Part shown: piece by piece, positions 27,677-36,253 of the stretch | Layout: each line of letters opens with the position of its first letter | How positions within the stretch are numbered: position 1 is the stretch's first letter | Assembly (NCBI RefSeq): GCF_002257585.1 | Contig: NZ_CP022743.1 | Span: 4,092,001 to 4,156,000, forward strand | Source: Mucilaginibacter xinganensis | GTDB lineage: Bacteria; Bacteroidota; Bacteroidia; Sphingobacteriales; Sphingobacteriaceae | DNA length: 64,000 nucleotides | Reading direction: 5' to 3' | Made by a program: the position numbers and the translations under genes | The notes under the pieces: generated by a model | Told to the model about the DNA's origin: nothing | Database searches by the model: none | What the model saw: only the letters and a program-made list of their open reading frames with translations

Positions 27677-28270
27677 TTATTTGTCCTCTAAAATATCAAT
27701 ACAATGGGTGCCCAGTTCTTTCAACCGGCTATTGAGCGTATTAAGCCCTTCGGTATTTTTCATGTTTTTGTAAAGCGATTTAATTTCGTCGAGGGTTTCA
27801 TCGCTTGGATCACAGGCCTGGGCTTTTTCAAGATGGGGCAGTGCTTTCAGGGCTATTGCATTATAATCGGCTGTTAGTTTTTTTATTGCTGCCGGCTCAC
27901 TCGCCGCATTCAGTTTATTTTTAATGTCTTTGGCCTGCTCCAAAAAAATATATCCTATTCCCCGGTGAACTACGTAATAATAAGGAACCGCTGCGGCTAC
28001 CTTTTCATAATAAATCAGGGCTTTTTCAGGTTGGTTATTATCCTCGTAAACCTTACCTATGGCAAAATAAAAATTTGTCCTGGCTTTTTCAGGTAACTTA
28101 CCGGCAGCGGGTAACAGGTTTTCGCCAAGGCTCACCAATTTTTCGTTCTCGCCCTGGAAACGCGCAAGGTTAAAATCGAGGTATTGATTATAAACAGAAT
28201 CAGCAGATTGCGCACGCACGGCACTGTTCCCCAAAACAATAAATACCAGTAACAATATATTTTTTAACAT
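27677..28270 (-). CDS. secreted TPR protein
   Basis: 197 residues with a signal peptide (MLKNILLLVFIVLGNSAVRAQ) and about three tetratricopeptide-type helical pairs between residues 25 and 175 (for example YFAIGKVYEDNNQPEKALIYYEKVA). No other domain. It is convergent with the AI-2E-family gene, separated by 10 bp that include a run of nine C (27668-27676). Specific function unknown. Confidence 0.82.
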   Translation of the reverse strand: MLKNILLLVFIVLGNSAVRAQSADSVYNQYLDFNLARFQGENEKLVSLGENLLPAAGKLPEKARTNFYFAIGKVYEDNNQPEKALIYYEKVAAAVPYYYVVHRGIGYIFLEQAKDIKNKLNAASEPAAIKKLTADYNAIALKALPHLEKAQACDPSDETLDEIKSLYKNMKNTEGLNTLNSRLKELGTHCIDILEDK

Positions 28271-28413
28271 AATTGATGTTCCGATCCAAATATAATACCC
28301 AAACGTAACTTATCCGCTGCTATTCTATCTGCTTGTAATCATTTTTAAAATTTTCCCTTCCAGGTGTATTTGTGCCATATTTTATTTAAAGCTGCATATC
28401 ACGAAGAACTGCT

Positions 28414-28421
28414 TACATTTG
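28414..28421 (+). promoter_or_regulatory. TAnnTTTG promoter box before the small barrel gene
   Basis: TACATTTG matches the -7 element of the Bacteroidota primary sigma factor, 21 bases before the ATG at 28443. No clear TTG at -33 is visible. Confidence 0.45.
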
Positions 28422-28442
28422 CGGCACTTAAAAATCACAATT

Positions 28443-29057
28443 ATGCAAAAAATCTTCACTACACTTTTGGTTGTATTGGGTATCTACACAACCGCATCTG
28501 CACAAACAACCGGCACTAACGAATTTGGTGTAAACATTGGCTATAATGCGGCCACCGTTACCACCAGCCAGTACACTAACTCGGCTTACCGCAGTGGGTT
28601 CAATGTCGGCGTTTCTATGGATCATTATTTTTCTGACCGGTGGAGCATCAAAATCAAAGCTGTTTATGATCAGAAAGGCTGGAACGACGGCTATATAGAC
28701 TTTGGCGGGAGCAATGGCGCCGTAACCACCGATTACAAATTAGATTACATCACCATCCCCGTAATGGCAAACTGGCATTTTGGGAGAACAAGAAACTGGT
28801 ATTTAAACTTTGGCCCTTACCTTGGCATCTTGCTGAATGCAAAGGAATCAGCAACAAACACTGATTTAAAAGATGCTTTTAATAAAGCTGACGCAGGCCT
28901 GGACGTTGGTATTGGCATTAAATTCCCGATTGCTGAAAAAGCCAAATTCTTTATTGAGCTTAACGGACAAGGCGGAGTAACAGACCTGGTAAAAGACAAC
29001 ACCGGTTCGGCGCTGAGAAGCAGTGTATCAAACATCAATATCGGGATTAACTTTTAA
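28443..29057 (+). CDS. small outer-membrane beta-barrel (PorT/OmpA-like fold)
   Basis: 204 residues from the ATG at 28443 (signal peptide MQKIFTTLLVVLGIYTTASAQ). The mature chain alternates hydrophobic residues in about eight strands (FGVNIGYNAATV, SGFNVGVSMDHYF, WYLNFGPYLGILLNAK), ending in a terminal strand SNINIGINF, as in PorT-family eight-strand barrels. There is no OmpA peptidoglycan-binding domain. It appears monocistronic, with a promoter box upstream and a terminator downstream. Confidence 0.85.
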   Translation: MQKIFTTLLVVLGIYTTASAQTTGTNEFGVNIGYNAATVTTSQYTNSAYRSGFNVGVSMDHYFSDRWSIKIKAVYDQKGWNDGYIDFGGSNGAVTTDYKLDYITIPVMANWHFGRTRNWYLNFGPYLGILLNAKESATNTDLKDAFNKADAGLDVGIGIKFPIAEKAKFFIELNGQGGVTDLVKDNTGSALRSSVSNINIGINF

Positions 29058-29069
29058 GATCATTAACCT

Positions 29070-29103
29070 AACACTTATGAAGTTTTAAAACTTCATAAGT
29101 GTT
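29070..29103. terminator. bidirectional terminator between convergent genes
   Basis: A perfect palindrome: AACACTTATGAAGTTTT followed by its exact complement AAAACTTCATAAGTGTT. It lies between the barrel gene (plus) and the GNAT gene (minus) and can fold on either strand; an A/T-rich context follows both ways. Confidence 0.8.
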
Positions 29104-29107
29104 AAAA

Positions 29108-29638
29108 TTAGCCTTTCTTCATTTTTACAATCTCCAGCACCTCGCCATCCGGCAAAGGGGCATCAATCCTTTCAACAGCCGTATAACCCATAACCTTATA
29201 TAACGGAACACCCGGCAAAGTAGCGCCAAGTTCAAAACTGCTAAAACCGGCACTTACTGCTGCGGCCTCACAAACGTTAATAATCTGCCTGCCTATCCCC
29301 TGCCTGGCATAATCCGGGTGTACGAAAAAGGCCCTGATCCGCGCGGCATCATATTCAGGATCTAACAATGGATCTTCAATTTCTTTATGCTGATCGCCGC
29401 CATAAAGAGTGTTGCGTTTGCTCCATCCGCCGCAGCCAACTATTACGTTCTCTGCTTCGGCAATGTAATAAGTGCCATCAATTATCAGCTGTGTATCTAC
29501 ACCAAATATATATTTAATAGCGCTTTCAATTTGCGTTGGGGTATAGTATCCCCTACTCAATCCGCGAACGGAAAGGGCTATCAATTCATTGAGTTGTGAG
29601 ATGTCCGCTAACGTGGCGAGACGGGTAGTTACTGGCAT
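29108..29638 (-). CDS. GNAT family N-acetyltransferase
   Basis: 176 residues with the acetyl-CoA-binding pattern of the GNAT fold: the beta-4 strand RAFFVHPDYARQGIGRQIIN contains the Q/RxxGxG/A motif, followed by CEAAAVSAGFSSFELGATL and a C-terminal GYTAVER segment. N-terminal substrate region (RLATLADISQLNELIALS) is typical of the family. The acceptor substrate is unknown. Confidence 0.9.
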   Translation of the reverse strand: MPVTTRLATLADISQLNELIALSVRGLSRGYYTPTQIESAIKYIFGVDTQLIIDGTYYIAEAENVIVGCGGWSKRNTLYGGDQHKEIEDPLLDPEYDAARIRAFFVHPDYARQGIGRQIINVCEAAAVSAGFSSFELGATLPGVPLYKVMGYTAVERIDAPLPDGEVLEIVKMKKG

Positions 29639-29649
29639 GCGGTTAAAAT

Positions 29650-29880
29650 TTACAGCTGGTAAATCTGCAAATTATTTCCGCAGGTGTCATCAAATACAGC
29701 AAGTGTTACAGGCTCCATTTGAGTTGGCTCCATACTGAATGCAACCCCTAAACTGCTAAGCCTTTCATATTCCATATTAATATCGTCCACATTAAAAGCC
29801 GTAGCAGGCATGCCTGCATTAAACTATTCCTGCTGTTGTATGTGTTGCTTGCAAAATTATCATCAATAAATTTCTTGGAC
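29650..29880 (-). pseudogene. decayed VOC (glyoxalase/bleomycin-resistance fold) gene
   Basis: Reading the minus strand back from the stop at 29650-29652 gives a good VOC C-terminus: MPATAFNVDDINMEYERLSS, then LGVAFSMEPTQMEPVTLAVF and DDTCGNNLQIYQL. In the expected position upstream, the matching segment DDNFASNTY lies in another frame, and following the VOC frame through the junction meets a TAG codon (near 29828). So a single-base indel plus a nonsense codon break the gene, and the N-terminal half is missing or unrecognisable. An in-frame 70-codon ORF over the region (29748-29960) is not a real gene. Confidence 0.75.
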
Positions 29881-30076
29881 ATGATAATTTGCGTAACCAG
29901 GTAATCTTTTGGATAAAGCTTTTTTTGGAGATATTGAACTTGGTAGGAGTAATAGGTCATTAATTGTTTTTAACGGATCTATTCGCAGTATTTGTAATGG
30001 TTTTTAAGATAAATTTGTTGTGAGTTATTACAGAAAATTATTTATTAATCATCGTTACATTCTTTTAAACAAATAA

Positions 30077-30862
30077 TCAGATGTTAGTTGTTAATCTTAT
30101 GAATCTGTCGCCAATTGATGTAAAAACAAATGCTTCATCGTTATAGACATAGACCTCGACATCGATATCACTATCAGGATCGTCATTATCTTTGGTAGCT
30201 TCCACTTGGACATCGGTTTCCCACTTCAATAAACCTAATGTTATTAGATTTGAAATTTTGAAATACAATTCTTTCTCGCTGATATTATTTTCTTTCGCAT
30301 AACTCGCAATATTGAATTCGAAACTTGTAATCGAATATTCATCAGGCTTTTTAGGATAGACATTCCCTTTACTATTTGGATAATGCGCTTCGTTTTGATG
30401 ATATCGTTTCAATTGCGTATTATGTCTTTCAATTCTTCGGCGTTGCAATTTCTTAAAAAGCCCTTCTAATAGTATTGCCTCGTCCGACGAAAGTTTACTT
30501 AAAATTGAGATACAATTTTGCTGAAATATAATATCTGAATTTCCACTTAAGACATGTGCAACCAACTTTGACCATTTTTCTTGTAAAGTTTCCTCTTCTT
30601 CATAAGAACTCATTTCAATTAAAGGGGCTAATACTTTCAAGGAAACTTTTTTAGGGTCAATTTTATGTTCTTTCAAAATCTCCTGTGCTTTACTAAAAAT
30701 TTTGATTTGATTTTTAAACCTTCGGAGTTTTACTTGGTCAGCTATTATCCCGCCCATTTCATCAAATGACTGGCCAAACAAAGCTTTTAAAAGCTGTTCA
30801 CTCTTATCAATAATCTGTTTAGGGATGTTTAAATTATCAAGGATTTTTTCAATATCTGCCAT
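30077..30862 (-). CDS. Abi-alpha (DUF4393)-like protein, candidate phage defence
   Basis: 261 residues, soluble and charged. The centre (about 45-110) has the family-like pattern: KIFSKAQEILKEHKIDPKKV, then SLKVLAPLIEMSSYEEEETL and QEKWSKLVAHVLSG, recognised as the Abi-alpha/DUF4393 type associated with abortive infection. A coiled basic helix follows (LFKKLQRRRIERHNTQLKRY), and the C-terminal part (175-261) may be a winged-helix-like domain ending in VFTSIGDRFIRLT. It stands alone in an AT-rich stretch between a broken gene and guaA. Defence activity is inference from family naming. Confidence 0.7.
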   Translation of the reverse strand: MADIEKILDNLNIPKQIIDKSEQLLKALFGQSFDEMGGIIADQVKLRRFKNQIKIFSKAQEILKEHKIDPKKVSLKVLAPLIEMSSYEEEETLQEKWSKLVAHVLSGNSDIIFQQNCISILSKLSSDEAILLEGLFKKLQRRRIERHNTQLKRYHQNEAHYPNSKGNVYPKKPDEYSITSFEFNIASYAKENNISEKELYFKISNLITLGLLKWETDVQVEATKDNDDPDSDIDVEVYVYNDEAFVFTSIGDRFIRLTTNI

Positions 30863-31065
30863 ATATAAAGATACATATATTGAAAGTTAATTTTAGAATC
30901 AATGGCGTTTTATATTGATAACTTGCCGATTAAATCTAAATCAATTTGTCAATTTCTTCGACCCGTCTGGGAGCCTAACCTAGGTGAAATCAATCAATTC
31001 TATTGAAGTTTTATAGGATTAATGATTTATTTTATATCTTTATCAATAACTGAAATGTATCAGAT
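30863..31065. other. AT-rich gap upstream of the Abi-alpha-like gene
   Basis: About 200 bp, AT-rich compared with its surroundings, between the divergent Abi-alpha-like gene and a small plus-strand ORF. No repeat or hairpin stands out. Confidence 0.5.
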
Positions 31066-31245
31066 ATGAGTTATATATTAAGAAATAAAAACGGTCGCTC
31101 GATAGAAGTAAATCACTCAGATATTGTAAGTTTTGAGAGATACGGAAATGGGGTAATATTAATTCTAAATAGGAATGGTAATGGGCTATCGAGACAATCG
31201 GTAGATTTATCGTTAGAGGCTTTTTCATATCTTTATAATTCCTAG
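31066..31245 (+). CDS. small hypothetical protein, 59 residues
   Basis: An ATG-initiated frame encoding MSYILRNKNGRSIEVNHSDI and ending FSYLYNS. It has alternating strand-like segments (SDIVSFERYGNGVILILNRNG) and a final short helix (LSLEAFSYLYN), a plausible small folded protein, and its codon use is AT-rich like the adjacent Abi-alpha-like gene. It is divergent from that gene. No family recognised. A minus-strand frame over the same bases has no protein-like features. Confidence 0.5.
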   Translation: MSYILRNKNGRSIEVNHSDIVSFERYGNGVILILNRNGNGLSRQSVDLSLEAFSYLYNS

Positions 31246-31322
31246 TTTCGAGAAAATAATCATCGTTTTTTCTATAATCCCGTATATCTTGAGACGCGAG
31301 ATTACTGACTGCTGGCATTGCA

Positions 31323-31398
31323 TCGTGTCAAAAATCCGAAATCCGAAATCCAAATTCCTAAATTTCTCAAATCTCCTGCCTCAAATCACCAACCAAAT
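31323..31398. repeat. dispersed repeat upstream of guaA
   Basis: Direct units ATCCGAAATCCGA, AATCCAAATTCC and CAAATCTCC fill the space before guaA. ATCCGAAATCCGA also occurs exactly just upstream of pyrB (48718-48730). No gene is seen. Confidence 0.55.
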
Positions 31399-31401
31399 TT
31401 C

Positions 31402-31409
31402 TATCTTTG
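31402..31409 (+). promoter_or_regulatory. TAnnTTTG box abutting the guaA start
   Basis: TATCTTTG matches the Bacteroidota -7 element but ends only three bases before the ATG at 31413, so it could drive guaA only as a leaderless or near-leaderless transcript. It may be a chance match. Confidence 0.3.
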
Positions 31410-31412
31410 CCC

Positions 31413-32942
31413 ATGCAAGAAAAAATCCTCATTCTTGACTTTGGCTCGCAGTTCACCCAACTTATTGCGCGCCGTGTCAGGGAGCTCAACATTTACTGCG
31501 AGATCCACCCCTTCAATCATTTTCCAGAAGTTGACAGCAGTGTAAAAGGTATCATCCTTTCAGGCAGCCCTTATTCGGTTCGCCAGGAAAACCCGCCTAC
31601 TTTTGATTTTGAAAAATTTCATGGCACCCTGCCTATTTTGGGCGTTTGTTATGGGGCGCAGTATATGGCGCATTTTCATGGTGGCGAGGTATTGCCATCA
31701 AGCACCCGCGAATACGGACGGGCCAACCTGCAATATATTAATGCACAGAACCCGTTGTTCCGGATGATTCAGCCTGATTCACAGGTTTGGATGTCGCACG
31801 CGGACACCATTGCTACCATCGGCGCTAACTTCGAGGTAATTGCCAGTACAGATACCGTAAAGGTTGCAGCTTACCAGGTTACGGGTACACAAACCTACGG
31901 CATCCAGTTTCACCCTGAAGTTACCCACAGTACAGACGGCAAACAATTGCTACATAATTTCCTGGTTGATATTTGCGGTTGCAAACAAGACTGGACAGCA
32001 GATTCATTTGTAGAAACCACTATAGCGGCCCTTAAAGAAAAGCTGGGCGATGATAAAGTAGTGCTTGGCCTTTCAGGCGGCGTTGATTCATCGGTTGCGG
32101 CGGTATTGCTGCACCATGCCATCGGCAAAAACCTGCATTGTATATTTGTTGATAACGGCCTCTTGCGTAAGGATGAATACCAGAGTGTGCTGGACTCCTA
32201 CCAGCACATGGGTTTAAATATAAAAGGCGTTGATGCCAAACAGCGTTTTTATGATGCGCTGGCAGGATTAACCGATCCGGAGAAAAAGCGTAAAGCTATT
32301 GGGCGCGTTTTCATTGAAGTTTTTGATGATGCTGCGCATGAAGTTCAGGACGTAAAATGGCTTGGCCAGGGAACCATTTATCCCGACGTTATTGAGTCGG
32401 TTTCGGTAAAAGGGCCTTCTGCTACCATCAAATCGCACCACAACGTTGGCGGTTTGCCTGATTTTATGAAGCTGAAGGTTGTTGAACCACTTAATACCCT
32501 GTTTAAGGACGAGGTGAGGCGTGTAGGCGCGGCGTTAGGCATTGATCCGAATATTTTAGGCCGTCACCCTTTTCCGGGTCCGGGACTGGCTATCAGGATC
32601 TTAGGTGAGGTTACATCCGAGAAAGTTGCGATTTTACAGGAAGCCGATGCGATTTATATCAACAATTTAAGGGCAGGCGGTGTTTATGATAAAGTTTGGC
32701 AGGCGGGCTCCATATTTTTACCGGTACAATCGGTAGGTGTTATGGGCGATGAACGTACTTACGAGAACGTTATTTGCCTCCGCGCTGTGGAATCATTAGA
32801 CGGAATGACTGCCGATTGGTGTCACCTGCCTTATGACCTGCTGGCAAAGATCAGTAACGAGATCATAAATAATGTAAAGGGTATAAACCGGGTAGTATAT
32901 GATATCAGTTCAAAACCACCGGCCACTATTGAGTGGGAATAA
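31413..32942 (+). CDS. guaA: GMP synthase (glutamine-hydrolysing)
   Basis: 509 residues from the ATG at 31413. GuaA converts XMP, ATP and glutamine to GMP, the last step of guanine-nucleotide synthesis. Class I amidotransferase domain (1-190) with nucleophile Cys in [10 protein letters not shown] and the HPE pair in [13 protein letters not shown]-pyrophosphatase domain with P-loop [16 protein letters not shown] (about 215); C-terminal dimerisation domain with [15 protein letters not shown] and the conserved end [11 protein letters not shown]. Length is normal. The next gene overlaps its 3' end by 44 bp. Confidence 0.98.
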   Translation: MQEKILILDFGSQFTQLIARRVRELNIYCEIHPFNHFPEVDSSVKGIILSGSPYSVRQENPPTFDFEKFHGTLPILGVCYGAQYMAHFHGGEVLPSSTREYGRANLQYINAQNPLFRMIQPDSQVWMSHADTIATIGANFEVIASTDTVKVAAYQVTGTQTYGIQFHPEVTHSTDGKQLLHNFLVDICGCKQDWTADSFVETTIAALKEKLGDDKVVLGLSGGVDSSVAAVLLHHAIGKNLHCIFVDNGLLRKDEYQSVLDSYQHMGLNIKGVDAKQRFYDALAGLTDPEKKRKAIGRVFIEVFDDAAHEVQDVKWLGQGTIYPDVIESVSVKGPSATIKSHHNVGGLPDFMKLKVVEPLNTLFKDEVRRVGAALGIDPNILGRHPFPGPGLAIRILGEVTSEKVAILQEADAIYINNLRAGGVYDKVWQAGSIFLPVQSVGVMGDERTYENVICLRAVESLDGMTADWCHLPYDLLAKISNEIINNVKGINRVVYDISSKPPATIEWE

Positions 32943-34149
32943 GTGGTTAACGTTTTTAATTATAGCGCTTATAGCTGCGGCATGTTCCCCAAAAGTGCGG
33001 TCCGTAGCTGTACAGCCAAAAAAAAACGAAGCCGGTAAGCCTTCGGTTAAAACCCCGGTTGAAAAAGCAGCTAACCCGGCAGCACCCAAGGTATCAAACA
33101 TTGCTTTGCTCCTGCCTTTTGGTTTGGATCATTTACGACCAGGATCACCTTACACATCCGTTACTTTAAAAGAAGCAGATATAGCCCTTGATTATTACAG
33201 GGGCTTTAAACTTGCCCTTGACTCGCTTACCGGGCAGGGTTATAATTTTAAACTGCAGGTATTTGACTCAAAAGGCGAAAAATCACAGGCGCACAGCCTG
33301 GCACTTAACCCCGCCGTGCGCAGCAGCGACCTGATTGTCGGCCCTGTTTTTCCTGATGACATCAAAACCTTTACCAGTACTTATCCAAATAGCAGCCAGC
33401 CGGTGGTATCCCCCCTGTCAGCTGCATCGCCTGCCGGTATAAAAAATCAGCAATTGGTTACCATGATGCCCCCGCTTGAATACCATGCCTGGGGTGCTGC
33501 AAAATATGTTAATGACAGAATAAAACCAAAGAAGATCTTCATTCTAAAATCGGGCTACAGCGAGGAAAATGATTATTTGATCCCTTTTAAAAAAGCAACT
33601 GACAGTTTAAGCAAAAAACATGTGCAGCTGGTTTATTTAACAGTTATTCACGGTCAGTTAAATTCGCTCATTCCGCAACTGTCAGCAAACAGCGAAAACG
33701 TTTTTATAATCCCGGCTACTGACCAGCATTTTTTGAATGTTACGCTGCGTGCCCTCGACACTTTAAGCAGAAGCTACCAGCTGGCTGTATTTGGCCACCC
33801 AAGCTGGGTAAATCTTTCCTTCTTAAAGGCCGACCTGCTGCAGCGCCTAAATACCCATGTTACCGTTACCGACCATATCGATTATAAATCGGCCAATGCC
33901 GTAACCTTCATAAAAGATTACCGGGGCGAGTATAATGCCGAACCTACAACTTATGCGTTTAAGGGCTTTGATGAAGGCCTTTATTGGGGACAGCTACTTG
34001 GCAGCGGTGAGGTGAAGAATTTGGCAGGTAAAGACTTTGAAGGTTTGCACAACAACTTTCATTTTCAGAAAAAACCGGGCCTGGGCTGGGTTAACACGCA
34101 CATCAGCATTTATAAATACAGTAACTTTGAATTGAAAAAGGTAGAATGA
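32899..34149 (+). CDS. periplasmic-binding-fold lipoprotein (LpoA/substrate-binding-like)
   Basis: 416 residues. An N-terminal hydrophobic stretch ends in a lipobox-like AAACSPK, so it is probably a lipoprotein, followed by a Lys/Pro-rich linker and a type I periplasmic-binding fold (65-400; segments [40 protein letters not shown]). The family covers amino-acid ABC receptors and the peptidoglycan-synthase activator LpoA; lack of a transporter nearby favours the second kind or an unknown role. The start ATG at 32899 lies inside guaA, and the stop overlaps the next gene's ATG by 4 bp, so all three are likely translationally coupled. Confidence 0.8.
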   Translation: MISVQNHRPLLSGNKWLTFLIIALIAAACSPKVRSVAVQPKKNEAGKPSVKTPVEKAANPAAPKVSNIALLLPFGLDHLRPGSPYTSVTLKEADIALDYYRGFKLALDSLTGQGYNFKLQVFDSKGEKSQAHSLALNPAVRSSDLIVGPVFPDDIKTFTSTYPNSSQPVVSPLSAASPAGIKNQQLVTMMPPLEYHAWGAAKYVNDRIKPKKIFILKSGYSEENDYLIPFKKATDSLSKKHVQLVYLTVIHGQLNSLIPQLSANSENVFIIPATDQHFLNVTLRALDTLSRSYQLAVFGHPSWVNLSFLKADLLQRLNTHVTVTDHIDYKSANAVTFIKDYRGEYNAEPTTYAFKGFDEGLYWGQLLGSGEVKNLAGKDFEGLHNNFHFQKKPGLGWVNTHISIYKYSNFELKKVE

Positions 34150-35309
34150 AGGCAATAAATCAGCTTAAAACGTTTCAGCGTATTTTGGATGAGTATCCGG
34201 CAGAAACGCCTCTAAGTAAGTTTTTACCGGGCTTTTACCGTCAAAACAAACAAATGGGCTCAACCGACAGGCGCATTGCCAGCCGGCTGATGTATAATTA
34301 CTTCCGCCTGGGCAGGGCGCTGCCGAACGTATCCCCGGATGAACGCCTTTTTGTTGCCGAGTTTTTGTGCAACACACAACTTAATTCTTTTTTACAGCAC
34401 TTTAAGCCCGACTGGGCAGCATGTGTAGGCTTTGGCATTACCGAAAAACTGGCGATGGTAAAAACTACCCACCCCGAGTTTAATTTGAATGATGTTTTCC
34501 CATGGGCAGACCGGCTTTCTGCCGGGATAGATAAGGAAGCTTTTTTACGCTCATTTTTTAATCAGCCAGATCTTTTTATCCGCGTGCATAAAGGTTACGA
34601 ACCACAGGTGAAGGCAGCGCTGGCGGCATCGGGGATTATATTTAAGGATGAGGGCAACAATTGCATCTCGCTGCCAAACGGCACCCGGCTGGAAACCATA
34701 TTCCCCAACCAGCACTGGTATGAAGTGCAGGACCAATCGTCGCAGCAAACGGCACAATTCTTTAAGCCTAATAAATGGGATGCCTGGTGGGATGCCTGTG
34801 CGGCCTCCGGCGGAAAATCGCTCTTATTGCACGACCTGGAGCCAAATATTAAGCTGGTGGTATCAGATATCCGAGAATCTATCCTCTCCAATCTGGATGA
34901 GCGTTTTCAACAGGCAGGGCTTACCAAATACCAGAAAAAACTGCTGGACCTAACCCAAAACAACGACCTGTTAATGCATGATTATGAATTTGACGGCATT
35001 ATCCTTGACGCTCCATGCAGCGGCTCAGGCACCTGGGGGCGCACGCCGGAGATGATCAGCCAGTTTGAAACCCACAGCATAGAATTCTTTCAAAAGCTAC
35101 AGCAAAATATTGTTCGTAACGTGGTTAAATATCTAAAACCCGGCAAACCGCTTATTTATATTACCTGCTCGGCCTTTAAAGCAGAGAATGAGGATGTGGT
35201 TAATTTTATTGTAAGGGAACTTGGATTGAAATTAGCGGAGAGTAAGGTTTTGAAGGGCTATGAGGGCAAGGCCGATACGATGTTTGTGGCGAGGCTGATT
35301 GGGGCTTAA
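34146..35309 (+). CDS. RsmB/NOP family RNA (cytosine-5) methyltransferase
   Basis: 387 residues. N-terminal RNA-binding/NusB-like region (1-140), then a SAM-dependent Rossmann domain: DACAASGGKSLLL (SAM motif I, around 221), and the two cysteines expected for m5C chemistry in LDAPCSGSGTWGRT (catalytic loop, motif IV) and YITCSAFKAEN (motif VI). Similar to RsmB, which modifies 16S rRNA C967, but the exact target is not certain. ATGA overlap with the upstream lipoprotein gene. Confidence 0.9.
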   Translation: MKAINQLKTFQRILDEYPAETPLSKFLPGFYRQNKQMGSTDRRIASRLMYNYFRLGRALPNVSPDERLFVAEFLCNTQLNSFLQHFKPDWAACVGFGITEKLAMVKTTHPEFNLNDVFPWADRLSAGIDKEAFLRSFFNQPDLFIRVHKGYEPQVKAALAASGIIFKDEGNNCISLPNGTRLETIFPNQHWYEVQDQSSQQTAQFFKPNKWDAWWDACAASGGKSLLLHDLEPNIKLVVSDIRESILSNLDERFQQAGLTKYQKKLLDLTQNNDLLMHDYEFDGIILDAPCSGSGTWGRTPEMISQFETHSIEFFQKLQQNIVRNVVKYLKPGKPLIYITCSAFKAENEDVVNFIVRELGLKLAESKVLKGYEGKADTMFVARLIGA

Positions 35310-35401
35310 ATATTAATTCTCTACACCCATCGAAATTTATTAGCATCAGCCGGTTTTAGACATTTTACGTTAAATTCCGAATATTAATAGAACAATGAAA
35401 G

Positions 35402-35626
35402 ATGGATTATACTAAAATTTTAGCAATTGCTGAAAGCAAACTGCATACTCACTATGAATATGTAATTGATGAAATTAAACTAAAAATCAGCAGCGCATCC
35501 ACAGGAGGTGAGATTGGTTCTTTAGTCGGAGGTTATTTAAAGTTCTTACGAGATCAAAACCATCCCGCTTATTTGCTCATAAAAAATGATGTAGATTCTT
35601 ATCTTTCATCATTTATATTTAAATGA
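35402..35626 (+). CDS. small hypothetical protein, 74 residues
   Basis: ATG-initiated frame with balanced composition and helix-turn-helix-like amphipathic segments (MDYTKILAIAESKLHTHYEY, GGEIGSLVGGYLKFLRDQ, AYLLIKNDVDSYLSSF). AT-rich and flanked downstream by a dispersed repeat. No family recognised; it could be an accessory gene that arrived after the conserved guaA operon. Confidence 0.55.
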   Translation: MDYTKILAIAESKLHTHYEYVIDEIKLKISSASTGGEIGSLVGGYLKFLRDQNHPAYLLIKNDVDSYLSSFIFK

Positions 35627-35644
35627 AAATATAAATTCATTTTC

Positions 35645-35665
35645 AAATCTTCAAATCAACACATC
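35645..35665. repeat. dispersed 21-mer, copy 1
   Basis: A 21-base string starting AAATCTTCAAATC and ending AACACATC, repeated exactly at 56668-56688 upstream of the DUF2442 gene. Here it lies between the 74-codon gene and marC. Confidence 0.7.
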
Positions 35666-35671
35666 TTGAAA

Positions 35672-36241
35672 TTACAAATGTGTATTACTTCTGAACAGCT
35701 TTATCGCGATAGCTAATAATATTACGCCAAACGCTTTACGGAGGATATTCACGCCTGTTTCGCCCAGCAGCCTCTCCAGCAGTTTTACATTTTTTAAAAC
35801 CAGGTAAACAAAAAGGGTATTGAGCACTATGCCTACCAAAATATTTTGGGTTTGGTATTGAGATTTAAGCGATAAAAGGGTGGTCATGGTTCCGGCGCCT
35901 GCTATCAGCGGAAAGGCAAGCGGCACAATCGATGCCGTGGTTGACATCTCCTCTTTAAACAATTTTATCCCCAGTATCATTTCCATCGCTATAATGAAGA
36001 TCACTAATGAACCGGCGATGGCAAAAGATGAAACATCAAGGCCGATTATGGTAAGTAACTCATCGCCACCAAATAAAAAGCCAACCATTAATACCAGCAC
36101 TGCGATACTCGCTTTCTCCGATTCGATATGCCCCACCCGCTGGCGCAGCTCAATAATTACCGGAATGGCGCCCAGGATATCAATTATCGCAAACAGGATC
36201 ATCGTTACGGATATGATCTCTCTTAAAATCAGTGGATGCAT
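35672..36241 (-). CDS. MarC family integral membrane protein
   Basis: 189 residues with six predicted membrane helices and the MarC/UPF0056 pattern: IIDILGAIPVIIEL near the N-terminus, FAIAGSLVIFIIAMEMILG in the middle and VPLAFPLIAGAGTMTTL, the family's small-residue-rich helix. Function of the family is unsettled; early links to multiple antibiotic resistance were not supported. It lies 12 bp after the MFS gene on the same strand, so cotranscription is likely. Confidence 0.92.
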   Translation of the reverse strand: MHPLILREIISVTMILFAIIDILGAIPVIIELRQRVGHIESEKASIAVLVLMVGFLFGGDELLTIIGLDVSSFAIAGSLVIFIIAMEMILGIKLFKEEMSTTASIVPLAFPLIAGAGTMTTLLSLKSQYQTQNILVGIVLNTLFVYLVLKNVKLLERLLGETGVNILRKAFGVILLAIAIKLFRSNTHL

Positions 36242-36253
36242 GGCGTTAGGGTG

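Noticed and set aside
29748-29960. 70-codon minus-strand frame over the VOC remnant
   Set aside because: It is the wrong frame through the frameshift junction of a decayed VOC gene; only its middle matches the family.
31043-31318. 91-codon minus-strand frame opposite the 59-codon ORF
   Set aside because: Residue pattern is shadow-like, and the plus-strand frame has a better protein-like composition.
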